Positions 7,972 to 16,807 of a stretch of DNA of 64,000 bases are shown here, in pieces; within the stretch, counting starts at the first letter, position 1; each line of letters begins with the position of its first letter. The stretch lies in NCBI RefSeq assembly GCF_042665075.1, contig NZ_JBHTBR010000005.1:310001-374000 (forward strand), written 5' to 3'. This DNA is from Hirschia litorea. Its GTDB lineage: Bacteria > Pseudomonadota > Alphaproteobacteria > Caulobacterales > Hyphomonadaceae. Below the pieces are notes generated by a model. The model ran no database searches and had not been told where the DNA came from. It saw only the letters and a program-made list of their open reading frames with translations. The position numbers and the translations under genes are program-made.

Positions 7972-8978
7972 TATGCCTGCGTTCCTGACAACAAGTTTGG
8001 AATATTCATGAAGGAAAACCCGTTCACGAGACCGACAATATACCCTACATACGCAAGCAGGAATACTGCCCCCATCAAACGACCAATTTTCCATTTGAAA
8101 GCAACAAACAGTGCGATAACAAGCGTCGCGATTGCCATCACCCAGTGACTATATTCATGGAAGCTTGTGCCAATCGTTTGCGCTTTCACTAAACCAATCG
8201 CACCACCTGCCGCAAACAAGTTGAACAAATTCGACCCGACAACATTCCCAAGCACGACATCTGTATGCTTACGCATAGCTGCGGCGATGCTTGCCCCGAT
8301 CTCAGGAAGAGATGTCCCGACTGCAAGCAATGTCAGCCCAATAAGCGCTTCCGAGACATTTAGCTCACGTGCAATGAATACACCTGCATTAATCGTCAAA
8401 CGCGCGCCGAGCGCCAAGCCAAGCAGACCTATCAGAAGGAATACACATACCTTCCAGATCGGCATGTCTTTATCGGCTTCATCCACTTCTTCGGGTATTT
8501 CATCATGATGAACCCCTGAAATACCAACCTTTTTACGGCTCGTGACCACGATGATACCGATATAGGCCACCAATAATGCAAGGAATATAGACCCCCACAT
8601 CGGGTTCAACCCAAAATAATACGTGACGAATATCCAAAGGAACGTTGCCAGCAATGTCACCGCCATCGACCGACCAGTTCCAAAAGCATTGGTGGCAACA
8701 GGAGCAAAAATCGCAGTGAACCCGAGAACGAGCAGAATGTTGGCGATATTAGACCCGACAATATTTCCGTGCGCTAAATCTTCCGCATTGTTAAAGGCGG
8801 CATCTACAGACACCAAAACTTCGGGTAAGGATGTCCCAAACCCAATAACAACAATACCCGCAACAAGCGGTGAAAGCCCTGCTTTCAAAGCAGCAGCTAC
8901 GGCGCCGCGCACAAGCGCGTCACCAGCGAACAAAAGCAACGCTAGACCGCAGAGCAGCCAGATAATTTGCATAATCAT
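7971..8978 (-). CDS. Calcium/sodium antiporter (CaCA family, YrbG-like)
   Basis: Inner-membrane cation:Na+ exchanger. The product is about 335 residues with roughly ten membrane segments and the two inverted alpha-repeats characteristic of the family, GFGTSLPEVLVS (about residues 50-60) and AVGTSLPEIGAS (about 215-225), each with the ion-coordinating glutamate; GNIVGSNIAN and GNVVGSNLFN follow each. A soluble acidic loop (HHDEIPEEVDEADKD) lies in the middle. The start may be the ATG at 8978 or a GTG at 8993. Downstream, folM-like overlaps by one base and folB follows. Confidence 0.92.
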   Translation of the reverse strand: MIMQIIWLLCGLALLLFAGDALVRGAVAAALKAGLSPLVAGIVVIGFGTSLPEVLVSVDAAFNNAEDLAHGNIVGSNIANILLVLGFTAIFAPVATNAFGTGRSMAVTLLATFLWIFVTYYFGLNPMWGSIFLALLVAYIGIIVVTSRKKVGISGVHHDEIPEEVDEADKDMPIWKVCVFLLIGLLGLALGARLTINAGVFIARELNVSEALIGLTLLAVGTSLPEIGASIAAAMRKHTDVVLGNVVGSNLFNLFAAGGAIGLVKAQTIGTSFHEYSHWVMAIATLVIALFVAFKWKIGRLMGAVFLLAYVGYIVGLVNGFSFMNIPNLLSGTQA

Positions 8979-9039
8979 GTCAGATAGAAACACCTAATAA
9001 GTATCGAGAACCGCTCAAAACGTCGAATACTAAAAGGAA

Positions 9040-9120
9040 TTAATCTAGGCGTTTGTACTCAAGAAGGTTCAAAATTGCGAACACAACGAATGTACCTACG
9101 AGTGCGTATACAGCTGTCAT
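9040..9120 (-). CDS. 26-residue single-span membrane microprotein
   Basis: Too short for ordinary gene callers. The ATG at 9120 opens 26 codons ending TAA, product MTAVYALVGTFVVFAILN then LLEYKRLD: one hydrophobic span (about 4-20) followed by a charged Glu-Tyr-Lys-Arg tail. A GGAG ribosome site lies nine bases before the ATG. It sits between the ilvE 3' end and the antiporter 5' end. The shape resembles small subunits of membrane complexes, but no family is recognised and no function is proposed. Confidence 0.55.
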   Translation of the reverse strand: MTAVYALVGTFVVFAILNLLEYKRLD

Positions 9121-9245
9121 AAGAATTAGCTCCGAAGAAAACTTAAAGGGTTAGACATATACAGTCTCAAAGTGAATTTAAGACCGTTCGCGACAACACA
9201 TAATGCTTTCGCGCACTTAGAGCAATGAAAACACATAAGCATCGC

Positions 9246-9280
9246 ACCATGTTTCCGCAGTTTAGCTGCCGAAACATGGT
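9246..9280. terminator. Long stem-loop downstream of ilvE
   Basis: ACCATGTTTC (9246-9255) pairs with GAAACATGGT (9271-9280); inside, after one C-C mismatch, GCAG (9257-9260) pairs with CTGC (9266-9269) around a five-base loop. It lies 30 bases after the ilvE stop on the minus strand. There is no T-run, so an intrinsic terminator is not proven; a 3'-end structure is likely. Confidence 0.5.
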
Positions 9281-9309
9281 TATTTCCCTAATTCACGGAA
9301 GATCCGCCC

Positions 9310-10191
9310 TTAAGAGAGTGTCAGTTTGCCGCGCACAAGCGCATCATAATCTTCAACAAGTGCTTTGGTCATTTCACCTGGTGTGTAAGTGTGACCCGCC
9401 ATCTCTGCAACTGGTGTGACTTCAGCAGCCGTTCCAGTGATGAAACACTCAGAAAAATCACTCAGCTCTTCTGGTTTAATGCGGCGCTCAACAACGTCAA
9501 AACCGCGCGCCTTGGCCAAATCAATCACGGTACGGCGTGTGATCCCATCAAGGAAACAATCAGCGATAGGTGTGTGAATAACGCCATCTTTAATCAAGAA
9601 TACGTTCGCACCTGTTAGCTCAGCAACATAACCACGATAATCAAGCATCAATGCATCCGCATAGCCTTCTTTTTCTGCTGCGTGCTTTGACATTGTACAG
9701 ATCATGTAAAGACCAGCAGCTTTAGCAGCAGATGGAATTGTTTCTGGAGAAGGACGTTTCCATTTTGACATGGTCACGCGGATACCCTTCATTTTATCGG
9801 CAAAGTAATTACCCCATTCCCACATCGCAATCGCGAGGTGAATAGTGTTTTGTTGAGCGGATACACCCATCATTTCAGAACCGCGCCACGCGAATGCACG
9901 AATATAACAATCCTTGAAGCCCATCTTGGCCATCAATTCTTGTTTGGCTGCATTAATTTCTTCCACAGAATAGGGAATCTTATAATCCAGATATTCAGCC
10001 GATTTGTGGAGGCGTTTAGTGTGTTCGTCAGATTTAAAAATCTGCCCTTCATACGCACGCTCACCTTCAAACACGGCAGAACCATAGTGGAGCGAATGCG
10101 TTAAAACATGGACCTTAGCCTCACGCCACGGCACAAAGACACCGTCCTGCCAGATCCATCCATCACGATCATCATAAGGCAGCATAGACAT
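9310..10191 (-). CDS. ilvE: Branched-chain amino acid aminotransferase
   Basis: PLP enzyme making or degrading Leu, Ile and Val. The product is 293 residues, the normal size for fold-type IV aminotransferases. LHYGSAVFEGERAY (about 35-47) is the family N-terminal motif, Lys157 in IPSAAKAAGLY forms the PLP Schiff base, and the Glu of VAELTGANVF binds the pyridine nitrogen. ATG at 10191 preceded by GAGGAA; the frame extends to 10284 but into the divergent promoter region. It is divergent from a MarR-type regulator with only 100 bases between the starts. Confidence 0.93.
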   Translation of the reverse strand: MSMLPYDDRDGWIWQDGVFVPWREAKVHVLTHSLHYGSAVFEGERAYEGQIFKSDEHTKRLHKSAEYLDYKIPYSVEEINAAKQELMAKMGFKDCYIRAFAWRGSEMMGVSAQQNTIHLAIAMWEWGNYFADKMKGIRVTMSKWKRPSPETIPSAAKAAGLYMICTMSKHAAEKEGYADALMLDYRGYVAELTGANVFLIKDGVIHTPIADCFLDGITRRTVIDLAKARGFDVVERRIKPEELSDFSECFITGTAAEVTPVAEMAGHTYTPGEMTKALVEDYDALVRGKLTLS

Positions 10192-10291
10192 GAGAAATTC
10201 CTCGAATAATTGAAAAACTAACACTAAACGACTTGAGTTCCGCTCAGTGTCATTCCATTCTCTTAGAGTGATTAGACCAGTCAATCAATCC

Positions 10292-10792
10292 ATGAGTCGC
10301 CCGGTAACGCGAGGCGTAGGAAATTCGGCAGATGAGTCGCGTCTATATTTGCGCGAGTCGGATCTGGATCATGGTGCCTCTCTTATTCGCCAATCTGCGC
10401 GAAAAATCAGACATCTCGTGAATAGTGTTGCTCAGGAAGCTAATCTATTAGAAGCCGAATTGGATACATTAATAGAGTTGCAAGATCTCGAAGGGTGCGA
10501 CATTTCGGAGCTACGAACACACCTAAATGCACCTAAACAATCTTTAGCAAGAAATCTAAATGCACTTGAACAAGCAGGGTATATCCGCCGAATCCCATGC
10601 GTAAAGGATGGAAGACGTCGCCTTTTGCATACAACTGATTCTGGAAAAGCTATTATTACAAAGGCTGCCAAAGGTTGGCGTGACGTACTGCTAGAAGCCT
10701 ATCGCTCATCGGGTCCAGATGTTGTATCAAATGCAAAGAAAATGCTCCAATCTGTCGTGGACACCCCTCTTCACAAGGATTCTGAAGAATGA
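10292..10792 (+). CDS. MarR-family transcriptional regulator
   Basis: A 166-residue winged-helix DNA-binding protein. The core reads DISELRTHLNAPKQSLARNLNALEQAGYIRR, the MarR helix-turn-helix (given as residues about 80-110), followed by the wing with DGRRRLLHTT. Start ATG at 10292; a GTG at 10247 is in frame but invades the ilvE leader. Its stop overlaps the next gene's ATG by four bases (ATGA). A MarR gene directly before an OmpR-type regulator recalls petP-petR of Rhodobacter, and this arrangement next to ilvE may be ancestral, which is recollection rather than proof. Confidence 0.85.
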   Translation: MSRPVTRGVGNSADESRLYLRESDLDHGASLIRQSARKIRHLVNSVAQEANLLEAELDTLIELQDLEGCDISELRTHLNAPKQSLARNLNALEQAGYIRRIPCVKDGRRRLLHTTDSGKAIITKAAKGWRDVLLEAYRSSGPDVVSNAKKMLQSVVDTPLHKDSEE

Positions 10793-11463
10793 CCGAAACT
10801 GCGCATATTCTTGCAATAGATGATGATGATCGTATCCGCGACCTCCTCAAGCGCTTTCTCGTATCTGAAGGCTATGGGGTCACAACAGCGTCTGACGCGC
10901 AAAATGCGCGCAAAATTATGAAGTCTATGGCGTTTGATCTTATCATTCTGGACGTGATGATGCCCGGTGAGGATGGCTTTAGTTTTCTCAGTTCCATCCG
11001 GGAAACTATAGACACGCCTGTTATCTTGCTTACCGCCAAAGACATCACAATCGACCGCATTGAAGGCTTGCGTCGCGGTGCAGATGATTATGTGACCAAA
11101 CCGTTTGAACCAGAAGAGCTATCTTTACGTGTTGGCGCGATCTTACGTCGCGCAGCACCGCCAGAACCTGTAGAAGAAGTTATTCTTTCCGACCAAGTAT
11201 TCCACGTCAAAAAAGGTGAACTTCGTAGAGATGGTCGCATTGTTCGCCTCACTGAAAACGAGGTACAACTCCTGCGTATACTCGCTCAGCGAGATGGAGA
11301 ACCTGTTTCACGCCAAGAATTAGCCAACCTCACCTCTGCAGGTGTTGAGCGCTCCGTAGACGTGCAAGTTACGCGCTTACGCCGCAAAATAGAATCAGAC
11401 CCACGCGAACCGATACATTTGCAAACCGTACGCGGCATCGGCTATCGCCTAATTGGAGACTAG
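10789..11463 (+). CDS. OmpR/PhoB-type response regulator
   Basis: DNA-binding response regulator, 224 residues. The receiver domain (about 5-120) has the acidic pocket DDDD near residue 11-14, phosphoacceptor Asp55 in LIILDVMMPGEDG, the conserved Thr/Lys (LLTAKD and YVTKPF). A winged-helix OmpR domain (about 130-220) ends VRGIGYRLIGD. Overlaps the MarR gene by four bases and is followed at once by its probable cognate kinase, so the three are one operon. The stimulus is not visible. Confidence 0.92.
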   Translation: MTETAHILAIDDDDRIRDLLKRFLVSEGYGVTTASDAQNARKIMKSMAFDLIILDVMMPGEDGFSFLSSIRETIDTPVILLTAKDITIDRIEGLRRGADDYVTKPFEPEELSLRVGAILRRAAPPEPVEEVILSDQVFHVKKGELRRDGRIVRLTENEVQLLRILAQRDGEPVSRQELANLTSAGVERSVDVQVTRLRRKIESDPREPIHLQTVRGIGYRLIGD

Positions 11464-11494
11464 AGCCACAGCTCCCGCTAGGCTCTCAATTAAG

Positions 11495-12823
11495 ATGACA
11501 TTTTCACGCTTTTTTCCACGCGGGTATCTCGTTCGATCCTACCTGATCGTCATCATGCCAATTGGCCTTCTTATCGTGGCAATGACGGCAATGTTTTTTG
11601 CCTCCCACGTCAAAGAAGTGAACCGCCGCCTTGCCCTCTCTGTTGGCTCCGAGATTGAAGTCCTCATCAACACAGCTAATACTGACCGCCCACTGTTTGA
11701 AAAAATTCAGGACCAATATTATAAGGCAGCCCTTATGGAGACGAGGATTGCCTCTAAAGCTCCAGATAATGAAGGCAATCCCTGCTGTGAGGTATTGGAA
11801 GACACACTGGAGACGCTCCCCAATCACGCTGAGATCACCCGCATGTTGGATAATGGCAATGTGCGTATTCTATATGGCGTCACTCATCCTGTAACGGGTA
11901 ACGCTGAAACACTCATCATCGAATTTCCACGCAAACGCGTCATGATGATTACAGCGCATATCTTTATTTTTTGGACACTTGTGTTCTCGGCACTACTGCT
12001 GCTTTTGGCACACGGATTTTTAAGAAACCATGTTCGCTCCATTTTAAATCTCGCACATGCCGCCGATGCATTTGGGCGCGGTGAAGATGCACCAGACTTT
12101 AAACCCTCCGGTGCCCGCGAGGTACGCCAAGCTGCACGGTCTGTTATTCGTATGCGTAATCGGATCAGGCGATATGTAGACCAGCGCACGCAAATGCTAG
12201 CCGGTGTCTCCCATGACCTGCGCACCCCGCTTACCCGATTAAAGCTTGAACTCGCCCTGATGAAAAACATTAAAGGCGTAGATCTTACTGCGGCGAAAGC
12301 AGATATTTCTGAAATGGAAAAAATGCTTGAGGGTTATCTCGCATTCGCACGCGGCGAAGGAGACGAACCTACTGAAGAGTTTGACGCCGTTAATCTCATT
12401 CAGGACGCCTATCTCGCAGCCTCTACGCGCGCAAAGGTCACTCTAAACGCACCAGAACACCTACTCATGCGCGGACGACCTCTAGCGATAAAACGCGCAA
12501 TATCAAATCTTGCGAACAATGCCGCAGACCATGCTGATATTGTGTATATCCATATCACGCAAACCCAAGGTGTCGTTCAAATCTGCGTGGAAGATAACGG
12601 CCCTGGAATTGATGAAGACAAATATCAAGAAGCGATGAAGCCCTTTGGGCGGCTAGATCCTTCGCGCAATCAAAACAAATCCGGTGTTGGACTTGGGCTA
12701 AGCATCTCAAACGACGTTGCCCAAGCGCATGGTGGCTTTTTGCGTTTAGACCGTTCCGAACTAGGCGGACTAAGCGCGACATTAAACCTACCCACATCAG
12801 CTCAAAAAGCAGAGCCGAAATAA
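11495..12823 (+). CDS. EnvZ-like sensor histidine kinase
   Basis: Membrane sensor kinase of 442 residues. Two membrane segments (about 14-36 and 155-173) flank a periplasmic domain of about 115 residues containing a CC pair (97-98); HAMP (about 175-228) and the H-box AGVSHDLRTPLTRLK with His240 follow; the ATPase domain has NLANNAADHA (N box), EDNGPGI and GVGLGLSI. Start ATG 11495, MTFSRFFPRG, matches EnvZ-type N-termini; a TTG at 11453 overlapping the regulator is an alternative. Presumed partner of the preceding response regulator. It converges on proC with two bases between stops. Confidence 0.9.
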   Translation: MTFSRFFPRGYLVRSYLIVIMPIGLLIVAMTAMFFASHVKEVNRRLALSVGSEIEVLINTANTDRPLFEKIQDQYYKAALMETRIASKAPDNEGNPCCEVLEDTLETLPNHAEITRMLDNGNVRILYGVTHPVTGNAETLIIEFPRKRVMMITAHIFIFWTLVFSALLLLLAHGFLRNHVRSILNLAHAADAFGRGEDAPDFKPSGAREVRQAARSVIRMRNRIRRYVDQRTQMLAGVSHDLRTPLTRLKLELALMKNIKGVDLTAAKADISEMEKMLEGYLAFARGEGDEPTEEFDAVNLIQDAYLAASTRAKVTLNAPEHLLMRGRPLAIKRAISNLANNAADHADIVYIHITQTQGVVQICVEDNGPGIDEDKYQEAMKPFGRLDPSRNQNKSGVGLGLSISNDVAQAHGGFLRLDRSELGGLSATLNLPTSAQKAEPK

Positions 12824-12825
12824 GT

Positions 12826-13659
12826 TTAGCTATCTTTGGATAATTCCACGGACCTATCTCGTGCTGTACGAAGCGCGCGCTTCATCACATCATTGATACC
12901 GCCCTCAGCCATCATCACTTCCAAGGCGGCAAGTGTTACACCATTCGGGGATGTTACAGCTTTACGTAAATCTTCTGCAGACGTTGGATCTTGATCCATC
13001 AACACGCCAGCACCGATCACCGTCTGACGTGCAAGACGTTGCGCTATACCCTCTTCTAGCCCAAGAGCAACGCCACCTGCGGCCATAGCCTCAACCAGCA
13101 AAAATGTATAAGCAGGTCCACAACCTGACACCACAGTCACAGCATCCATCAATGCCTCATCCAATGGCCCTTCAACAGCCCCAAGAGACGACAACAACGC
13201 ATTGACCATTTGTGTATCAGTCGGCGTACAGGCGCTAGACACACTGAAAGCAGTGACCCCCGCCCCCACAGCACCGGGTGTATTTGGCATAGCACGCACA
13301 ATTTTTGTCGCGCCAGTTTCACTTCCCAACCGATCAACCGTTATACCTGCCATAACAGACACAACCAATGTTGTTTCATTCACCCATTTAGCAGCATCCG
13401 ATGCCACTTTAGAAAACACTTGGGGTTTCACAGCAAGAATGAGCACATCCACTGGCGCAATTTCAGTCGGATTTAAAACCGCGCCTTTTTTTGCGCAAAG
13501 CTCTCTAAGAGCATCCGAAGGGCTGGGGTCAATAATATTGACTGTTTCCACACCTGCCGCATCAAGATCACATAGCCAGCCCTTAGCCATCGCAATTCCC
13601 ATGCGACCACCGCCAATCAATGTCACCGTTGATTTTAAATTCATCGTAGAACCCGTCAT
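12826..13659 (-). CDS. proC: Pyrroline-5-carboxylate reductase
   Basis: Last step of proline synthesis, NADPH-dependent, cytosolic. The product is 277 residues or 272 if the ATG at 13644 is used, which puts the Rossmann motif LIGGGRMG close to the N-terminus as usual. Conserved VKPQVF, VSVMAGIT, RAMPNTP (about 120) and the C-terminal TSPNGVTLAALEVM, a ProC signature, are all present. Located 40 bases after the YbjN gene on the same strand, so probably cotranscribed. Confidence 0.95.
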   Translation of the reverse strand: MTGSTMNLKSTVTLIGGGRMGIAMAKGWLCDLDAAGVETVNIIDPSPSDALRELCAKKGAVLNPTEIAPVDVLILAVKPQVFSKVASDAAKWVNETTLVVSVMAGITVDRLGSETGATKIVRAMPNTPGAVGAGVTAFSVSSACTPTDTQMVNALLSSLGAVEGPLDEALMDAVTVVSGCGPAYTFLLVEAMAAGGVALGLEEGIAQRLARQTVIGAGVLMDQDPTSAEDLRKAVTSPNGVTLAALEVMMAEGGINDVMKRALRTARDRSVELSKDS

Positions 13660-13699
13660 TATATACGCCAGTTTAAGCCTAACGCGTCACGGTGATAGC

Positions 13700-14203
13700 C
13701 TAAGCCTCACCCAAAGTATCAAATACAGCCACTTTCAAAGCGTCTTTAGGCGTTTTTCCTGCCCAAATCACGAAATTAAACGCTGGCAAAAATTTCTCAA
13801 TTGCTTCTGCTGCCGCGCTCATCAACGCCGCCACTTCGCCACGTTCGGGCGCTTCACGGTCAAGCAAGGGCAAAGTGTGACGATACATAATCACGCCTTC
13901 TTCAGCCCAATGCTCAAAATGCCCCATCCATAAACGCTCATTGACCATACTAAGCAATTCAAGCACCGCCGCGCGGCGCGTTGCCGGAGCACGCATATCT
14001 GCAGATAAAGAAAAATGAACAGCACGCGGTTCATTGCGAAGCATAAACATGCCCCCGCACTCTCCCCAACGCGTTGGTGCTGCGCAATTGACGCTCATCT
14101 CATCATTGCGCTCCGCTCCCCATTCAGCTGAATTGAGACATTGCTCGATAACTTCGAGAACATCATCATTGGCATCATATTGCAGGGATGAAAGAGCCGA
14201 CAT
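13700..14203 (-). CDS. YbjN domain-containing protein
   Basis: A 167-residue cytosolic protein. The sequence (WGAERNDEMSV, AVHFSLSADMR, LLSMVNERLWMGHFEHWAEEGVIMYRHTLPL) follows the YbjN fold, a type III secretion chaperone-like fold of unclear role that often affects motility or stress genes in other bacteria. Starts ATG 14203. It is cotranscribed with proC downstream; in several alphaproteobacteria YbjN and ProC are neighbours. Confidence 0.82.
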   Translation of the reverse strand: MSALSSLQYDANDDVLEVIEQCLNSAEWGAERNDEMSVNCAAPTRWGECGGMFMLRNEPRAVHFSLSADMRAPATRRAAVLELLSMVNERLWMGHFEHWAEEGVIMYRHTLPLLDREAPERGEVAALMSAAAEAIEKFLPAFNFVIWAGKTPKDALKVAVFDTLGEA

Positions 14204-14324
14204 ATTGGCATCCTTAATAGGGAGACAAGAAAAAGCGTTTAATTCGCTGCAAACCGCGTTACGCGCTTATAGATTGCTCGTAAAGTTAACCGGACAAGAT
14301 TTTTTGTGGACCGATTAAGAAATT

Positions 14325-14573
14325 TTATTTGCTCAATTTTGCCTCAAGCGCATTAACCTTCGCCTCTAAGGTCTCCACGCGCTCCTGTGATGCAAGCAGC
14401 ATCGCTTTCAGCACATCGAATTCTTCACGGCTTACAAGGTCCATGTCCGCGATGACGCGATCAGTTTGCGCACGCAATAATCCTTTGGCTTCATCGCCTG
14501 CTGCTTGGGCTGCACCCATCGCACCAGTCACAAATTTTGCCGCTTCATCAAAAATTGGGTTCTTTGTTTGCAT
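14325..14573 (-). CDS. UbiK/BMFP accessory factor family protein
   Basis: Small 82-residue protein of the YqiC/UbiK family, which helps assemble the ubiquinone synthesis complex in E. coli and promotes membrane fusion in vitro. An amphipathic N-terminal half (NPIFDEAAKFVTGAMGAA) is followed by VSREEFDVLKAMLLASQERVETLEAKVNALEAKL (residues about 47-81), a trimeric coiled-coil heptad pattern. Divergent from lgt, an order common in alphaproteobacteria. Confidence 0.85.
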   Translation of the reverse strand: MQTKNPIFDEAAKFVTGAMGAAQAAGDEAKGLLRAQTDRVIADMDLVSREEFDVLKAMLLASQERVETLEAKVNALEAKLSK

Positions 14574-14697
14574 TTCTTAATGTCTCGCCTCTGGACCAAG
14601 CGCCTTCCACGTGGCACTGCATCTACTCAACATAGGGGACTATGGTCTCGCTTGCAAAGGCGTTTCTTCATAGAGCTTATTTTAAAGGACGTGCAGC

Positions 14698-15651
14698 ATG
14701 TTTGTGGCAATACCTTTTCCGGAGATTGATCCGGCAGTCTTCACTATCCCAGCTTTGGCGCTAGGTGACTTTTCGATCGGACCGTTTCCACTGCGTTGGT
14801 ATGCATTAGCATATATTGTGGGACTTCTATTGGCATGGCGTTATGCCAGCTATTTGATCTCAAAGGATCGACTTTGGTCTGGGGCGAATGGCAAAAGCCC
14901 TGTCTCACGTGATGACTTAGATGATTTTGTCTTTTGGGCCATGATGGGTGTGCTAATTGGTGGACGTCTTGGATATATCCTCTTCTACCAACTCCCCTTT
15001 GAGCCAGACCGCATTTTCAGCGACCCCTTGATGATTTTCAAAATGTGGGAAGGTGGCATGTCTTTCCATGGCGGCCTGATTGGAGTGGCATTCGCCATGG
15101 CCTATACGGCACAGCAACGCGGCCTTTCACTGCTATCATTATCTGATATTGGTGCAGCCACAGCCCCTATCGCTCTATTCCTTGGCCGAATTGCTAATTT
15201 CATCAATGGCGAACTTTATGGCCGCCCAACCGATGCGCCTTGGGGTATCCGTTTCCCTGTGTTTGATTTCAACATTCACAAATGGTTCTATCAGGATGCA
15301 CTGGGCGCACCTTTAGGCTCTAAAGTTCCCGTACACCCAAGTCAGCTTTACGAAGCTGCACTTGAAGGCTTTTTGCTTTTCACAATCATTTCCGTCGCAG
15401 TTTGGAAGTTCAAAATTTATCGTAAACCGGGCCTCGCGACAGGTATATTCCTTGTCGGGTATGCAAGTGCGCGGACCATCGTTGAAAACTTCCGTGAACC
15501 CGATGCGCATATTGGCTTCCTACCGGGCGGCTTCCTCACCATGGGGATGTTGCTCTCCTTGCCAATGGTTATTGGTGGCCTCTACCTCATACGCCGCTCT
15601 TTCAAGCCAAATGGTGGAAAACGCACCCCGAATACGGAATCTGCTAACTAA
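14698..15651 (+). CDS. lgt: Prolipoprotein diacylglyceryl transferase
   Basis: Inner-membrane enzyme that adds diacylglycerol to the lipobox cysteine of prolipoproteins. The product is 317 residues with about seven membrane segments. The catalytic SFHGGLIGV block (about residue 122), GRIANFINGELYGR and the final YxLxR-containing helix are present. A GGACG ribosome site precedes the ATG. The stop lies two bases before the next gene's GTG. Its client proteins would include the DUF885 lipoprotein further along the window. Confidence 0.96.
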   Translation: MFVAIPFPEIDPAVFTIPALALGDFSIGPFPLRWYALAYIVGLLLAWRYASYLISKDRLWSGANGKSPVSRDDLDDFVFWAMMGVLIGGRLGYILFYQLPFEPDRIFSDPLMIFKMWEGGMSFHGGLIGVAFAMAYTAQQRGLSLLSLSDIGAATAPIALFLGRIANFINGELYGRPTDAPWGIRFPVFDFNIHKWFYQDALGAPLGSKVPVHPSQLYEAALEGFLLFTIISVAVWKFKIYRKPGLATGIFLVGYASARTIVENFREPDAHIGFLPGGFLTMGMLLSLPMVIGGLYLIRRSFKPNGGKRTPNTESAN

Positions 15652-15653
15652 TC

Positions 15654-16751
15654 GTGACGAAGCCTACTCAAGAGATCAGCCTCACCGAACGCCTGAAAGC
15701 CATGATTCAGGCAGACGGACCCATTCCAATTTCTGTATTTATGCAGATAGCCTTGTTTGATCGAAAACAAGGCTATTATGCCACTCGCCCTGGATTAGGG
15801 ACCGACTTCACAACCGCGCCAGAAATTAGCCAGGTGTTTGGTGAAATGGTCGGCATTTGGGCAGCGCATGAATGGCAACAATTGGGATGTCCCTCACCTT
15901 TCTACCTTGTTGAAATGGGGCCAGGTCGGGGAATTATGATGAGCGACATTTGGCGCGCCACCTCCAAGGTTGCAGGCTTCCATGACGCCGCGCGTCCCTA
16001 TTTGATTGAACCTTCCCCTGCGCTGAGAAAAATTCAAGCACAAAACCTCACTCAAATTGACACACCTATTTGGGTCGATTCATTGCAAGAGATTCCAATC
16101 GGGCCAACACTCCTCCTTGCAAATGAAGTTCTCGACTGTCTCCCTATTCGTCAATATATTCGACATGATGGTGCTTGGTGTGAGCGCAAGGTCGGCATAG
16201 ACCAAACAGGAGCGTTCCAATTGGGAATCTCAGGCCCAATAGCCAAGGAGCACACCTCTAGCTCTGATATAGCACACCCAGACCTGACGGGGGTCATACA
16301 AGACGTAGTTGAGATATCCACCGCTCTGGATGCCTTTATTGACACCATTGCAGAACGCCTAAAACAAGGCCATTCACGTGCGCTCTTCATTGATTATGGT
16401 CCAGCAAACGCAACGCCTGCTGATACGCTGCGCGCCTATTCAAATGGCGACCAAATTGATCCGCTCACCCAAATTGGTGAAGTGGACCTTACGGCCGATG
16501 TCGACTTTTCAAAGGTGAAGCAATTTGCTGTTTCTAAAGGATTAAATGTATCCGGCCCAACGCCTCAAGGTTGGTTTCTAAATGCCCTTGGCGGCGTTGA
16601 ACGTGTAAATGCACTTATCGACCAAAATCCTCAAAAGGCCGATGAGATCGCCCAAGGTGCAATGCGCATAATGGCTCCTGATCAAATGGGAGAACGCTTC
16701 CAAGCCATTTGCTTATCTTCGCCAAAGCTTCCCGCTCCTATTGGCTTCTAG
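15654..16751 (+). CDS. MidA/NDUFAF7-type SAM-dependent methyltransferase
   Basis: Homologue of mitochondrial MidA/NDUFAF7, which methylates an arginine of complex I subunit NDUFS2. The 365-residue product has the family start IPISVFMQIALFDRKQGYY, TDFTTAPEISQVFGEM, and the SAM loop VEMGPGRG (about residue 87), then LLANEVLDCLPIRQ. It starts with GTG at 15654, two bases after lgt. Many alphaproteobacteria carry lgt followed by this gene and then a PgeF laccase-like gene; here the third gene is absent and a terminator follows. Confidence 0.92.
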   Translation: MTKPTQEISLTERLKAMIQADGPIPISVFMQIALFDRKQGYYATRPGLGTDFTTAPEISQVFGEMVGIWAAHEWQQLGCPSPFYLVEMGPGRGIMMSDIWRATSKVAGFHDAARPYLIEPSPALRKIQAQNLTQIDTPIWVDSLQEIPIGPTLLLANEVLDCLPIRQYIRHDGAWCERKVGIDQTGAFQLGISGPIAKEHTSSSDIAHPDLTGVIQDVVEISTALDAFIDTIAERLKQGHSRALFIDYGPANATPADTLRAYSNGDQIDPLTQIGEVDLTADVDFSKVKQFAVSKGLNVSGPTPQGWFLNALGGVERVNALIDQNPQKADEIAQGAMRIMAPDQMGERFQAICLSSPKLPAPIGF

Positions 16752-16756
16752 CACAA

Positions 16757-16784
16757 AAAAACCGCCTATAATCAAGGCGGTTTT
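16757..16784. terminator. Bidirectional intrinsic terminator
   Basis: AAAACCGCCT and AGGCGGTTTT pair in a 10-bp stem with a seven-base loop; A-tract on one side and T-tract on the other, so it can end the lgt-midA transcript on the plus strand and the YidB transcript on the minus strand. Confidence 0.85.
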
Positions 16785-16807
16785 CCTGTCTGTATTTGTA
16801 TGTTCGT

